Notes: a model not told the origin generated them from the sequence alone. A stretch of DNA of 64,000 nucleotides from Chitinimonas taiwanensis DSM 18899 (GCF_900119825.1 NZ_FPKR01000010.1:62001-126000), one strand, 5' to 3'. Positions 25,722 to 35,044 are shown, counted from the first letter of the stretch. Made by a program: numbers and translations.

Positions 25722-27889
25722 GCGATACACAATCCGACCCACAAGCCGCCGAGCTGGCCCTGATGCAGCGCCGCCTGGAGCGCGAGCGGGCGGCGCGCAA
25801 GGCGGCCGAGGTGCTCTTGTCCAGCAAGAGCGATGAGCTGTATCTGGCCCTGCAGCAGGCATCCGAGTCGCAGCGCCAGCTCGAGCTGGCGCTCTGGGCC
25901 AGTGGCGAGGCGATCTGGGAATGGGATGCCGCCAAGGACACCTTTCTGCTGCGCAGTTTCAGCCGCGCGCGCGGCGAGCCGGCCTTCAGCGACGAGACTT
26001 TTTTCGACCTCCTGCGTCTCGTGCATCCCGACGATGTTGAGTCGACCAGCTTGATCTGGGGCATGCACCTGGCCGGCAACCATGAAACGCTCGACCTGCT
26101 GCTGCGCTTTCGGCGCGGCGACAGCTGGCGCTGGATACGCGTGCGCGGCCAGGCAGTGACGCGCCGCGCCGATGGCTGGGCCGAGCGCGTGGTGGGTACG
26201 GTCAAGGATGTGAGCCGTTACCGCGCGGCCGAGGACGCGCTGCGCCTGATGGCCTCAGCCTTTGCCAGCTCGCGCGATGCGATGGTCGTGATGACTGAGC
26301 AGTGGCAGATCATCGAGGCCAACCAGACCTTTCTCGACCTGATTGGCCTGCGTCAGCAGAACGTGGGCGGCGACAGCTTCTGCCGCTTTATCGACCTGCC
26401 GGAAGCCATGTTGCGCCGCCTGCGCGACCAGGGCTTCGGCCGTGCCGAGATCATGCTCAACCGCGTGCATGAGCGTGGCCTGCCGCTGGAGATCAGCATC
26501 AACCGTTTCGCGGCCCAGGCCGGCAACGCGCCCTATCTGATCGCCACGCTGCGCGATATCTCCGAGCGGCGCCAGGCGGCCAGCACACTGGAGCGCCTGG
26601 CCCGCGAGGACGCGGTGACCCGCCTGCCCAACCGGCACGCGCTGCAGGAAGTGCTGGCGGTACGCCTGGCCAGCCTGGTGCCCGGCAAGCTGATCAGCCT
26701 CCTGTTCATCGATCTGGATGGCTTCAAGAGCGTGAACGACTCGCTCGGCCACGAGGCGGGCGATAGCCTGCTGCAGATCGTGGCGGGCCAGCTGCAGGCC
26801 GAGCTATCCAGCCAGGACATGCTGGCGCGCTGGGGGGGTGATGAATTCGTGGCGGTGCTGCACGAGAGCGAGACCACCCAGCGCAGCGACAAACTGGCCC
26901 AGCGTCTCTTGCATGTGCTGCGTCAGCCGATTGCCATCGGTGGGCATCTGACTGGCATCAGCGGCAGCATCGGGATTGCCGTGGCACCCGACGATGGCGA
27001 CGATGCGGGCACCTTGCTGCGCCGTGCCGATGTGGCCATGTATGCGGCCAAGCGCGCTGGGCGCGATCAGGCGCGGCATTACCATCCTGATCTGGATTCC
27101 GGCGGTCTGCAGCGCATGCGCCTGATTGCCTTGCTGCGCCAGGCGGTCGAGCGCAATGCGCTGAGTTTCGTGGCCCAGCCCAAGGTGCGGGCCGATGGTG
27201 GCCTGAGCGGCTGCGAGCTGTTGATACGCTGGCATACCGAGGAATATGGTGCGGTGTCGCCGGTGCAGTTCATCCCGCTGGCCGAGGAGACCGGCCTGAT
27301 CGTGCAGATCGGCCATCAGGCGATACGCGAGGCTGCCGCCCTGGTGCGCGAATTCGATGCGGCCGGGGCCGATCAGCTATCGGTGGCGGTCAATCTGTCG
27401 CCGCTGCAATTGCAGGACCCAGCGCTCGAACAAGTGCTGCTGGACAGCTGCCGCAAGCAGGGCATTGCGCCGCAGCGCCTGCAGCTGGAAATCACCGAAT
27501 CGGCTTTTCTCGACAATAAGCTGGTCATCGAGACGCTATTGCTGCGGCTCAAACAGCATGGCTTCACGCTGGCGCTCGACGATTTCGGTACCGGCTACTC
27601 CTCGCTCAGCTATCTGCGCGATCTGCCCTTCGATGTGGTGAAGATAGACCGGGCCTTTCTGCGCGATATCGAACGCGATAGTCGCTCGGGCAAGCTCTTG
27701 GCCGGCATTGTCGACCTGTGTCACGCGCTGGGCATGGCCCTGGTGGCGGAAGGCGTGGAAACAGCCAGCCAGCTGGCGGTGTTGACCGCATTGGGCCTGA
27801 GCGAATTCCAGGGCTTTCTGTTCCACCGCCCGATGGCACAGCAGGACCTGCTCGGTCTGCTGCGCCATGCGGGCGGGGAAGCCGCTTAG
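25718..27889 (+). CDS. PAS-PAS-GGDEF-EAL protein coupled to H-NOX
   Basis: The 723-residue soluble protein has an N-terminal coiled coil (about 10-52), PAS 1 (55-170), PAS 2 (175-285), GGDEF (about 295-450; intact GGDEF at 373-377, with DLDGFKSVNDSLGHEAGD) and EAL (about 465-720; variant ELL at 500-502, then EITESAF, DDFGTGYSSL, KIDRAFL). Both the cyclase and phosphodiesterase active sites look usable. In studied H-NOX operons, ligand-free or NO-bound H-NOX shifts the balance between these activities and so biofilm formation; the same is inferred here from the 4-bp gene overlap. The stop codon overlaps that of the convergent binding-protein gene (27886-27889). Confidence 0.95.
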   Translation: MSDTQSDPQAAELALMQRRLERERAARKAAEVLLSSKSDELYLALQQASESQRQLELALWASGEAIWEWDAAKDTFLLRSFSRARGEPAFSDETFFDLLRLVHPDDVESTSLIWGMHLAGNHETLDLLLRFRRGDSWRWIRVRGQAVTRRADGWAERVVGTVKDVSRYRAAEDALRLMASAFASSRDAMVVMTEQWQIIEANQTFLDLIGLRQQNVGGDSFCRFIDLPEAMLRRLRDQGFGRAEIMLNRVHERGLPLEISINRFAAQAGNAPYLIATLRDISERRQAASTLERLAREDAVTRLPNRHALQEVLAVRLASLVPGKLISLLFIDLDGFKSVNDSLGHEAGDSLLQIVAGQLQAELSSQDMLARWGGDEFVAVLHESETTQRSDKLAQRLLHVLRQPIAIGGHLTGISGSIGIAVAPDDGDDAGTLLRRADVAMYAAKRAGRDQARHYHPDLDSGGLQRMRLIALLRQAVERNALSFVAQPKVRADGGLSGCELLIRWHTEEYGAVSPVQFIPLAEETGLIVQIGHQAIREAAALVREFDAAGADQLSVAVNLSPLQLQDPALEQVLLDSCRKQGIAPQRLQLEITESAFLDNKLVIETLLLRLKQHGFTLALDDFGTGYSSLSYLRDLPFDVVKIDRAFLRDIERDSRSGKLLAGIVDLCHALGMALVAEGVETASQLAVLTALGLSEFQGFLFHRPMAQQDLLGLLRHAGGEAA

Positions 27890-28677
27890 CGGCTGATCCT
27901 GAACGAGCGTGGCAGCTGCACGGCGGCGCCAGTGCCAAACCAGCGGTCATAGATCTTCGCGGCCTCGCCCGTGGTCTCGGCATCGGCCAGCGCTTCATTC
28001 ACGGCCTGCTGCAGACGCTTCTCACCTTTGCGGATGCCTACGCCGAGCGCTTCGGAGGCGATCGGCACATCGGGCACCTCGTAAGCTTGCTTGTTTGGCA
28101 TCTTGGACAGATTGCCGAGCAGCGTGGCTTCCGGGCCCGAAACCGCTTCGCAGCGGCCATCGCGCAGCGCATTGAAGGATTCGGCGTAGTCGGCCAGCGC
28201 CACCACCTTGACCGTCTGCGACAGGTCCTTCAGATAGCGGGCATTGGTGGTGCCGGTCGGTGCGCACACGGTCATCTGGTCGAGCTGCAGCAGGCCCTTG
28301 AACTGGCCCTTCTTGGCTACCAGCTTCTGGGTCGACACATAGTAGCCGACGCTGAAGTCCACTTCCTTCTCGCGCTCGGCATTCTTGGCCAGCGAGGCAA
28401 ACACCAGGTCCACACGCCCGTCCTTCAAGGCCTTGATGCGGTCGGCCGGGTCCACGGTCTTGAACACCGGCTTCACGCCGAGCTTGCGTACCACATAGTT
28501 GGCAAAGTCGATGTCATAGCCGGACACCGTGCCGTGGGATTTATCGAAGAAGCCAAACGGCGGTGAGCTGTCGCGCACGCCGATGATGACTTCGCCCTTG
28601 GCGCGGATCTTGTCCAGGTCGTCGGCGTGGGCGCCGATTGCCAGGCTTGTGGCCAGCAGGGTCAGCAGGATTTTCAT
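27886..28677 (-). CDS. Amino-acid-type ABC transporter substrate-binding protein (family 3)
   Basis: The 263-residue protein has a signal peptide (about 1-18, ending GAHA) and a full periplasmic family-3 domain: EVIIGVRDSSPPFGFFD, GYDIDFANYVVRKLGV, DRIKALKDGRVDLVFASL, and GTTNARYLKD in the second lobe. It resembles GltI/glutamate-aspartate binding proteins. The start at 28677 follows GGAAGAG. No permease or ATPase gene is adjacent, so it is an orphan component, or works with a transporter encoded elsewhere, or as a ligand sensor. The gene is 40 bp from dctR on the same strand and may be co-transcribed with it. Confidence 0.88.
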   Translation of the reverse strand: MKILLTLLATSLAIGAHADDLDKIRAKGEVIIGVRDSSPPFGFFDKSHGTVSGYDIDFANYVVRKLGVKPVFKTVDPADRIKALKDGRVDLVFASLAKNAEREKEVDFSVGYYVSTQKLVAKKGQFKGLLQLDQMTVCAPTGTTNARYLKDLSQTVKVVALADYAESFNALRDGRCEAVSGPEATLLGNLSKMPNKQAYEVPDVPIASEALGVGIRKGEKRLQQAVNEALADAETTGEAAKIYDRWFGTGAAVQLPRSFRISR

Positions 28678-28717
28678 ACGGTCTCTTCCATTGCTTGGGT
28701 GGGTGGGGAAACAGGTT

Positions 28718-29317
28718 TCAGCGCGCCGCCAGCAGCTGGGCCAGGTCGAGCGCGGAGCGCACGCCCATCTTGGCAAACACATTGGCGCGGTGGACTTCTA
28801 CGGTCCGGATGGCGATATTCAGTTCGTCGGCGATCTGCTTGTTCAATTTGCCGGCCAGTACGCGCTCCATCACCTCGCGCTCGCGCGGCGACAGGGTGGC
28901 CAGGCGCTTCTCGGCCTCGTGCTGGTTGCCGCGCGAGGCCTGGCGGCCCAGCGCCACCTCCAGCGCGTCGTCGATCTTGTTCAGCAGCGCCTGCTCGCTG
29001 CACGGCTTTTCCAGGAAGTCGAACGCGCCTTGCTTGACCGCCTGCACGGCCATCGGGATATCGCCGTGGCCGGACAGGAAGATCACGATCAGCTCGCTGT
29101 CCTGCTCGCGCAGGCGGTCGAACACATCGAGGCCGGACAGGCCGGGCATGCGCACATCGAGTACGGCCACGCCCTCGCTATCGGCCTGGATGGCGGCCAG
29201 AAAGGTCTCGCCGCTTTCGAAGGCGCGCACCGTGTAGCCGTGCGACAGCATCAAGAGGGCCAGGGCATCGCGTACCGCGGCATCGTCGTCGATCAGGTAA
29301 ACCGGTTTGGTATTCAT
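28718..29317 (-). CDS. dctR: FixJ/LuxR-type response regulator of the dct system
   Basis: The 199-residue protein has a receiver domain (about 5-120; D54 in VLDVRMPGLSG; KQGAFDFLEKPC near the Lys) and a LuxR-type helix-turn-helix (about 135-195; LSPREREVMERVLAGKLNKQIADELNI). It follows the sensor kinase gene with an ATGA overlap (29314-29317) and is divergent from dctPQM, the layout of DctSR in Rhodobacter and many betaproteobacteria. It should activate the dicarboxylate transporter genes when phosphorylated. The symbol is assigned by context. Confidence 0.85.
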   Translation of the reverse strand: MNTKPVYLIDDDAAVRDALALLMLSHGYTVRAFESGETFLAAIQADSEGVAVLDVRMPGLSGLDVFDRLREQDSELIVIFLSGHGDIPMAVQAVKQGAFDFLEKPCSEQALLNKIDDALEVALGRQASRGNQHEAEKRLATLSPREREVMERVLAGKLNKQIADELNIAIRTVEVHRANVFAKMGVRSALDLAQLLAAR

Positions 29318-31206
29318 CGTGGCAGGCTCAGATAAAAGTGGGTGCCGCCCTCGGGCAGATTGCTGAAGCCGAGCTGGCCGTGGTGCTGCTCGATGATGGA
29401 GCGGCAGATATTCAGGCCTATGCCCATGCCCAGGGATTTAGTGGTGTAAAAGGCCTCGAACAGCCGCTCGGCCGCCTCGGGGCTGATGCCATGGCCGCGG
29501 TCGCGCACGCTCAGCTGCACGCTGTGCGCGTCAAAGCGCGTCTGCAGCATCACCTCGCGCCGCTCGGTGGGCTGGTCGACGCAGGCGTCGACCGCGTTGC
29601 GCAGCAGATTGACCATCACCTGGCCAAGCAGCACGCGGTCGGCCTGGATGATGGGCATGCCAGCCACCAGCTCGTAGCGCAGCCGCACCAGGCGCGCTCG
29701 CGCATCGGGCTCGATCAGTTCCAGCGTATCGAGTGCAATCGCATTCAGGTCGCAAGGCTCGCTATGTGGCGCATGCTTGCGCACGAATTCGCGGATGCGC
29801 CGCACCACGCCGGCGGCACGCTGCGCCTGCTCGGCGATCTTGCTCAGCGTGGAGTCGAGCATGTTGGCCTCGCCCTGGCTGGCGAACTGGCGTGCGGCGC
29901 TGGCATAGGTGCTCATGGCCATCAGCGGCTGATTGAGCTCGTGCGCGAGGGTGGAGGCCATCTCGCCCATGGCGATCAGGCGGCCGGTCTGGCGCAGCTT
30001 TTCTTCCTGTTCATGTTCGCGTGCCTCGGCCGCCTTCTGGGCGGTGATATCGACCACCGAGCTCATCCAGCCGCGCTGCTTGCCAGTCGCATCGATCAGT
30101 GGCGTGGTGTAGACGCGGGTGTGCACGAGGTGGCCATCGCGGTGGCGCATGGTCAGCTCATAGCCATCGTGCGGCGCGCGCCCGGCCAGCACCGCCTCGT
30201 TCAGCGCCTGGTGGCTGGCCACGTCCTCGGTCCAGTAAGGGTAGGGCGGGGTACTGCCGATCAGCTCGGTGGCGCTGTAGCCAGTCATGCGGCAGAAGGC
30301 CGGGTTTACATAGATCATCCGCCCGTCGAGGTCGCGCGCGCGCATGCCCACCGAGAGCGAGCTTTCCATGGCGGTACGGAAGGCATGTTCCTCGCGCAGC
30401 GCCAGCTCGGCGCTTAGCCGGCCCTGCACCTGGCGGTGCAGGCGCCACCAGGTGTACAGCACGATCAGCGCCAGCACGATGACGCCTGCCACCAAGCCCT
30501 TCTGCACGATGCCGGTGGGCGCGCGATAGGCGACTACCTTGAGCACCATGCCGTGGCCGGGCGGGTCGAAGGACAGCTGGTAGCTGAGCGCATCGTCATC
30601 GGCCGCCACGCGCGATTTGCTGGCCACTTCCTGGCCCTGGGCATCGAGCAGGGCGAGCCGGTATTTATTGGCGAACCACCACGGCACCTGCTGAGAGAGC
30701 AGGCGCGGCAGGGTCAGCACCGCGCTGACCTCGTGCTCGCTATCGCGCAGCACCACGGCCACCTGGCCATCACGGTTGAGCAGATCGGTATAGGCGGCCT
30801 TGCTGCGCGCCTGGGCCAGCTTGCGCGCGTCAGCCAGGCCCGCATCGCTGGCCTGTTCACCATACAGGAACACCTGCTTGCCCAGCTGCAGACGCACGCC
30901 ACTGAGCGCCGGGTTGCCTTCGCCGATCAGGCGCGCGCGCAGGCGGAAGCTCGCCTCGTCCAGCTTGCCCTCGCGTGCGCTGACCAGCAGCGAAGTCAGT
31001 CGCTCCTCGGTCTGATCGAATTGAAAGCGCAGGTTCTGCTCTATCCACAGCACATCGCTGATCAGCACGAGGCGGGCTTCCTCGCGCTCGCTCACGCGCA
31101 GATAACTGAGCAGGCCGAGCACGGCCGCCACGAACAGCAGCAGCGCAAGGCGCGGGAGCAGCCAGAGCTGGGGGTGGGCCGGCAGGGCGGGGGGCAGGGC
31201 TTGCAT
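29314..31206 (-). CDS. dctS: PAS-containing sensor histidine kinase of the dct system
   Basis: The 630-residue inner-membrane kinase has helix 1 (about 18-36), a long periplasmic sensor region (about 37-235), helix 2 (about 236-256), a PAS domain (about 272-395, with GRMIYVNPAFCRMTGYS), HisKA with H422 in STLAHELNQPL, and an HATPase domain (about 520-628; NLLRNAVDAC, DRGHGI, GMGIGL). The HELNQPL form of the H box is typical of DctB/DctS/FixL-type kinases. It should sense C4-dicarboxylates outside the cell and phosphorylate the coupled regulator. ATG at 31206; the promoter is shared with dctP on the other strand. Confidence 0.88.
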   Translation of the reverse strand: MQALPPALPAHPQLWLLPRLALLLFVAAVLGLLSYLRVSEREEARLVLISDVLWIEQNLRFQFDQTEERLTSLLVSAREGKLDEASFRLRARLIGEGNPALSGVRLQLGKQVFLYGEQASDAGLADARKLAQARSKAAYTDLLNRDGQVAVVLRDSEHEVSAVLTLPRLLSQQVPWWFANKYRLALLDAQGQEVASKSRVAADDDALSYQLSFDPPGHGMVLKVVAYRAPTGIVQKGLVAGVIVLALIVLYTWWRLHRQVQGRLSAELALREEHAFRTAMESSLSVGMRARDLDGRMIYVNPAFCRMTGYSATELIGSTPPYPYWTEDVASHQALNEAVLAGRAPHDGYELTMRHRDGHLVHTRVYTTPLIDATGKQRGWMSSVVDITAQKAAEAREHEQEEKLRQTGRLIAMGEMASTLAHELNQPLMAMSTYASAARQFASQGEANMLDSTLSKIAEQAQRAAGVVRRIREFVRKHAPHSEPCDLNAIALDTLELIEPDARARLVRLRYELVAGMPIIQADRVLLGQVMVNLLRNAVDACVDQPTERREVMLQTRFDAHSVQLSVRDRGHGISPEAAERLFEAFYTTKSLGMGIGLNICRSIIEQHHGQLGFSNLPEGGTHFYLSLPR

Positions 31207-31241
31207 CTACATATGCTAGTGGCTTATGACAAGTGCAGCAT

Positions 31242-31255
31242 TGTGGTTAACCACA
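31242..31255. promoter_or_regulatory. Palindrome in the dctS-dctP divergent promoter
   Basis: TGTGGTTAACCACA is a perfect 14-bp palindrome; a second AACCACAA half-site follows within 20 bp (near 31261-31268). The pair lies between the dctS start (31206) and dctP start (31335) and is a natural candidate for the DctR operator. Confidence 0.5.
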
Positions 31256-31334
31256 GGCGGACAACCACAATTGTTGCTGGCCAGGGGCGGGCGAAGAATG
31301 CGACACGCAGTCAAACCTACAACTGGAGACAACC

Positions 31335-32339
31335 ATGCAACGTCGCACCATGCTGGGCGCCGCAATCGCGCTTGCCCTTTCCGCCTCCGCCGCCTTTGCC
31401 GCCAACCCCATCGTGATCAAGTTCAGCCATGTAGTGGCGAACGACACGCCCAAGGGCAAGGCCGCACTGTATTTCAAGAAGCTGGCCGAAGAGCGCACCA
31501 AGGGTGCGGTCAAGGTCGAGGTCTACCCGAACAGCCAGCTCTACAAGGACAAGGAAGAAATGGAAGCGCTGCAGCTGGGCGCGATCCAGATGCTTGCCCC
31601 TTCGCTAGCCAAGTTCGGCCCGCTGGGCGTGAAGGAATTCGAAGCGTTTGACCTGCCCTTCATCTTCGACAATTACGACGAATTGCATAAGGTCACCCAG
31701 GGCCCGGTCGGTGCCAGCCTGCTGAAGAAGCTGGAAAGCAAGGGCATTCTGGGCCTCGCTTACTGGGACAACGGTTTCAAGCAATTCAGCGCCAAGAAGC
31801 CTTTGAAGAGCCCAGCCGATTTCAAGGGTCTGAAGATGCGCATCCAGTCGTCCAAGGTGCTGGATGCCCAGATGCGCGCACTCGGTTCCATCCCGCAGCA
31901 GATGGCCTTCTCCGAGGTTTACCAGGGTCTGCAGACTGGTGTGGTCGATGGCACCGAGAACCCGGCTTCCAACTTCTACACCCAGAAGATGCATGAGGTG
32001 CAGCCTTACTTGACGCTGTCCAACCACGGCTACCTCGGTTATGCCGTGATCGTGAACAAGCCGTTCTGGGACGGTCTGCCGCCGGCCGTGCGCGCCCAGC
32101 TCGACAGCGCGATGAAGGATGCCACCAAGTACGCCAACGATATTGCCAAGGCCGAAAACGAGGGCGATATCGAGAATGTGCGCAAGTCGGGCAAGACCCA
32201 GATCGTCAATTTGACACCAGCTGAACGTGCCGCGCTGAAGCAGGCGCTGGTGCCGGTACACAAGCAGATGGCTGACCGGATCGGCGAAGGCCTGATCCAG
32301 TCCATCTACAAGGAAACCGGCTTCTCGGCCAGCAACTGA
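31335..32339 (+). CDS. dctP: TRAP transporter C4-dicarboxylate-binding protein
   Basis: The 334-residue protein has a signal peptide (about 1-23, ending AAFAAN). Family marks are IKFSHVVANDTPKGKAALYFKKLAEERT, MEALQLGAIQMLAPS, and the ligand-binding region GLKMRIQSSKVLDAQMRALGSIPQQMAFSEVYQGLQTGVVDGTENP, whose Arg contacts the substrate carboxylate. This is close to DctP of Rhodobacter, which binds succinate, fumarate and malate in the periplasm. It is followed by DctQ and DctM genes and preceded by the DctSR system, so C4-dicarboxylate uptake is strongly supported. A GGAGA lies upstream of the ATG. Confidence 0.95.
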   Translation: MQRRTMLGAAIALALSASAAFAANPIVIKFSHVVANDTPKGKAALYFKKLAEERTKGAVKVEVYPNSQLYKDKEEMEALQLGAIQMLAPSLAKFGPLGVKEFEAFDLPFIFDNYDELHKVTQGPVGASLLKKLESKGILGLAYWDNGFKQFSAKKPLKSPADFKGLKMRIQSSKVLDAQMRALGSIPQQMAFSEVYQGLQTGVVDGTENPASNFYTQKMHEVQPYLTLSNHGYLGYAVIVNKPFWDGLPPAVRAQLDSAMKDATKYANDIAKAENEGDIENVRKSGKTQIVNLTPAERAALKQALVPVHKQMADRIGEGLIQSIYKETGFSASN

Positions 32340-32492
32340 TCCACGGCTAAGCCCACGCGGCACCCAGGCTTTTGGCCGGGTGCCGTTCACGAGTGCGCCG
32401 CGTGCTGCGGCCTGTGAGGCTGGCGGGGGCCTTGCACCCGGCGGCCGCAGATGGTTTCACTCCGCGCGGCGTACTCATCTGGAGCGCGATAT

Positions 32493-33053
32493 ATGAAATA
32501 TTTCGATTACCTCGAAGAGGCGTTCATCGCCTTTCTGATGGCGGCCGCCACGGTCATCATCTTCGTGGCGGTGCTGCACCGCTACCTGACCGGCTTTGCC
32601 ATTCCCGGCCTGCAGGATTGGCTGCTATCGCTGAATCTGGCCTGGGCCCAGGAAGTCTGTATCTATCTCTTCGTGTGGATGGCCAAGTTCGGCGCCGCCT
32701 ATGGCGTGCGTACCGGCATCCATGTGGGTGTCGATGTGCTGGTCAACCGTCTGGAAGAGAAGAACCGCCGCATCTTCGTGCTGATTGCCCTGGCGGCCGG
32801 CATGTTGTTCACCGGCATCATCGGCACGCTGGGCGCGAGCTTCGTCTGGCATATCGCCCATACCGATCAGACTTCGCCTGACCTCGAGATCCCGATCTGG
32901 ATCGTCTACCTCGCCGTGCCGGTTGGGTCCTACCTGATGTGTTTCCGCTTTGCCCAGGTGGCCTGGACCTTCATCCGCGGCGGCGAGCTGCCCCACCATG
33001 ATCATGGCCATGTCGATGGCCTGGAAGACGAAGTGAAAGGACAGCCAGCATGA
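32493..33053 (+). CDS. dctQ: TRAP transporter small permease
   Basis: The 186-residue inner-membrane protein has four predicted helices, with the DctQ-type stretches FIAFLMAAATVIIFVAVLHRYL and WAQEVCIYLFVWMAKFGAAYGVRTGIHVGVDVL. The C-terminus is a His/Asp-rich cytoplasmic tail (HHDHGHVDG). It joins with DctM to form the membrane part of the symporter. Start at 32493 after GGAG; an earlier in-frame codon at 32451 lacks support. It overlaps dctM by ATGA (33050-33053). The 150-bp gap after dctP is GC-rich and could hold an mRNA processing or attenuating structure; none was pinned down. Confidence 0.92.
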   Translation: MKYFDYLEEAFIAFLMAAATVIIFVAVLHRYLTGFAIPGLQDWLLSLNLAWAQEVCIYLFVWMAKFGAAYGVRTGIHVGVDVLVNRLEEKNRRIFVLIALAAGMLFTGIIGTLGASFVWHIAHTDQTSPDLEIPIWIVYLAVPVGSYLMCFRFAQVAWTFIRGGELPHHDHGHVDGLEDEVKGQPA

Positions 33054-34429
33054 GCAATGCGATTGCAGCAACAGCGGCCAAGCCGCTGTCGATGAAGTGG
33101 CCGCTCGGCATCATTGCCGCCCTGGTCGCGATTACCGTGGTCGGTGGCCAGAAGGCGATGATCTTCTGCCTCTTGCTGGGCCTGATGCTGACTGGTATGC
33201 CGATCTCGATCGCGCTCGGCCTGTCGGTGCTGACCTTCCTGTTCACCATGACCCAGGTGCCCATCGAGTCGGTGGCGCTCAAGCTGTTCACCGGCATCGA
33301 GAAGTTCGAAATCATGGCGATTCCGTTCTTTATCCTGGCCGGTAACTTCCTCACCCATGGTGGGGTGGCCAAGCGCATGATCGACTTCGCCACCAGCATG
33401 GTCGGCCACTGGCACGGCGGCCTTGGTTTGGCAGGCGTGCTGGCCTGTGCGCTGTTTGCCGCGGTATCGGGTTCCAGCCCGGCCACCGTGGTGGCCATCG
33501 GCGCCATCATCCTGCCAGCCATGGTCAAGCAGGGCTTCCCCAAGCAGTTTGGCGCCGGGGTGATCACCACCTCGGGGGCGCTGGGCATCCTGATCCCGCC
33601 CTCCATCGTGATGGTGATGTATTCGGTGGCCACCAATACCTCGGTGGGCGCGCTGTTCATGGCCGGGGTGATTCCGGGCCTGATGCTGGCCTTCCTGCTT
33701 GGCTTCGTGGCCTGGTGGCGTGCGCGCAAGTTTGGCTATCCGCGCATGCCCAAGGCCAGTTGGGCCGAGCGCTGGTCGGCCTTTCGCCGTGCGATCTGGG
33801 GCCTGTTCCTGATCGTGATCGTCATGGGCGGCATTTATGCCGGCATGTTCACCCCGACCGAAGCGGCGGCGATGAGTGCGGTGTATGCCTTCTTCGTGGC
33901 GGTGTTCGTCTACAAGGACATCGGCTTCAAGGATATCCCCCGCATCCTGACCAGCTCGGCCGCCATGAGCGCCATGCTGCTCTACATCATCACCAATGCG
34001 GTGCTGTTCTCCTTCCTGATGGCGCACGAGAACATTCCGCAAGCCATGGGTGCCTGGCTGCTGGAAATGGGTTTCGGCCCCATCGTCTTCCTCTTGGCGG
34101 TGAACATCCTGCTGCTCTTGGCCGGCAATGTGATGGAGCCCTCGTCTATCGTGCTGATCTTCGCGCCCATCCTGTTCCCGGTCGCCATGCAGCTCGGTAT
34201 CAACCCCGTGCATTTCGGCATCCTGATCGTGGTGAATATGGAGGTGGGCATGTGTCACCCGCCGGTGGGCCTGAATCTGTATGTGGCTTCCGGCATCACC
34301 AAGATGGGCATTACCGAGTTGACCGTGGCGGTGTGGCCGTGGCTGCTGGCCATGCTGGGCTTCCTCGGCGTGGTCACCTATGTGCCGGAAATCTCCACCT
34401 GGCTGCCCACCTATCTGGGCATGATGTAA
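33050..34429 (+). CDS. dctM: TRAP transporter large permease
   Basis: The 459-residue protein has twelve or more helices and the DctM signatures: FCLLLGLMLTGMPISIALGLSVL, IPFFILAGNFLTHGGVAKRMIDFATSMVGHWHGGLGLAGVLACALFAAVSGSSPATVVAIGAI, GALGILIPPSIVMVMYSVATNTSVGALFMAG and HPPVGLNLYVASGI. It is the ion-coupled (Na+ or H+) channel of the DctPQM uptake system in the inner membrane. It ends the operon and is followed 35 bp later by a terminator. Confidence 0.96.
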   Translation: MSNAIAATAAKPLSMKWPLGIIAALVAITVVGGQKAMIFCLLLGLMLTGMPISIALGLSVLTFLFTMTQVPIESVALKLFTGIEKFEIMAIPFFILAGNFLTHGGVAKRMIDFATSMVGHWHGGLGLAGVLACALFAAVSGSSPATVVAIGAIILPAMVKQGFPKQFGAGVITTSGALGILIPPSIVMVMYSVATNTSVGALFMAGVIPGLMLAFLLGFVAWWRARKFGYPRMPKASWAERWSAFRRAIWGLFLIVIVMGGIYAGMFTPTEAAAMSAVYAFFVAVFVYKDIGFKDIPRILTSSAAMSAMLLYIITNAVLFSFLMAHENIPQAMGAWLLEMGFGPIVFLLAVNILLLLAGNVMEPSSIVLIFAPILFPVAMQLGINPVHFGILIVVNMEVGMCHPPVGLNLYVASGITKMGITELTVAVWPWLLAMLGFLGVVTYVPEISTWLPTYLGMM

Positions 34430-34463
34430 AACACGAGGCGTTCAGCGCCCTGAGTACCCAAGC

Positions 34464-34490
34464 AAAAGGCCACCCACGGGTGGCCTTTTT
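34464..34490. terminator. Bidirectional terminator of dctPQM and the DUF1003 gene
   Basis: AAAAGGCCACCC-AC-GGGTGGCCTTTTT has an 8-bp stem with A and T runs on either side. It lies between convergent dctM and DUF1003 genes and can serve both. Confidence 0.9.
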
Positions 34491-35044
34491 CATGCCTGCT
34501 TGGTGCTGTCTCCACCCAGCACATGCTGGTGCAACTGCTGGGTCAGCATCTCAATGCGTTCACTCAGCTGCTTGGTGGTGCTGGTCAGCTCGGTGTTCTG
34601 CTGCAGCAGGCTCATCAGTTGCGCGGTCTGCTGGGCCGCGATCTCCAGGCGCTGATTGTTCGCTGCGGCCAGCATCTCACGGTGCTGGGCATCGGCGTCG
34701 GAGTGAGCCTTATCGCGTGCGGCCTGACGGGTTTGCGCCAGCAGGATCAAGGGAGCGGCATAGGCGGCCTGCAGGCTGAAGGCGAGATTGAGCAGGATAA
34801 ACGGGTAGGGGTCGAACGCTGTATGGCCGGCCACGTTCAGGCCTATCCACACCAGCACGATGGCGGTCTGGCCTATCAGGAAGACCGGCGTGCCAAAGAA
34901 GCGTGCGAAGGCCTCGGCCTTCAGGGCAAACCAGTCATTGCCGAACGGAGCGGACAGATGCGCATGCGGGCGGTGAAAGCGCAGCGGGTCAGCATGGGCA
35001 GGCGTTGATACTGGGCTGGGGTCGTGCGATGTGTGCATCGGCAT
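34490..35044 (-). CDS. DUF1003 membrane protein
   Basis: The 184-residue protein has a His/Pro-rich N-terminus, two membrane helices (about 50-72 and 78-103; FLIGQTAIVLVWIGLNV and PFILLNLAFSLQAAYAAPLILLAQTRQAARDKA, the latter being the DUF1003 core), and a C-terminal coiled coil (about 110-175) rich in Gln and Leu. Function of the family is unknown. It overlaps only the edge of the preceding terminator and is a single gene. Confidence 0.85.
   Translation of the reverse strand: MPMHTSHDPSPVSTPAHADPLRFHRPHAHLSAPFGNDWFALKAEAFARFFGTPVFLIGQTAIVLVWIGLNVAGHTAFDPYPFILLNLAFSLQAAYAAPLILLAQTRQAARDKAHSDADAQHREMLAAANNQRLEIAAQQTAQLMSLLQQNTELTSTTKQLSERIEMLTQQLHQHVLGGDSTKQA

Noticed and set aside
33002-34258. 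Long minus-strand frame opposite dctM
   Set aside because: His/Asp-rich antisense shadow typical of high-GC coding DNA; dctM is unambiguous.
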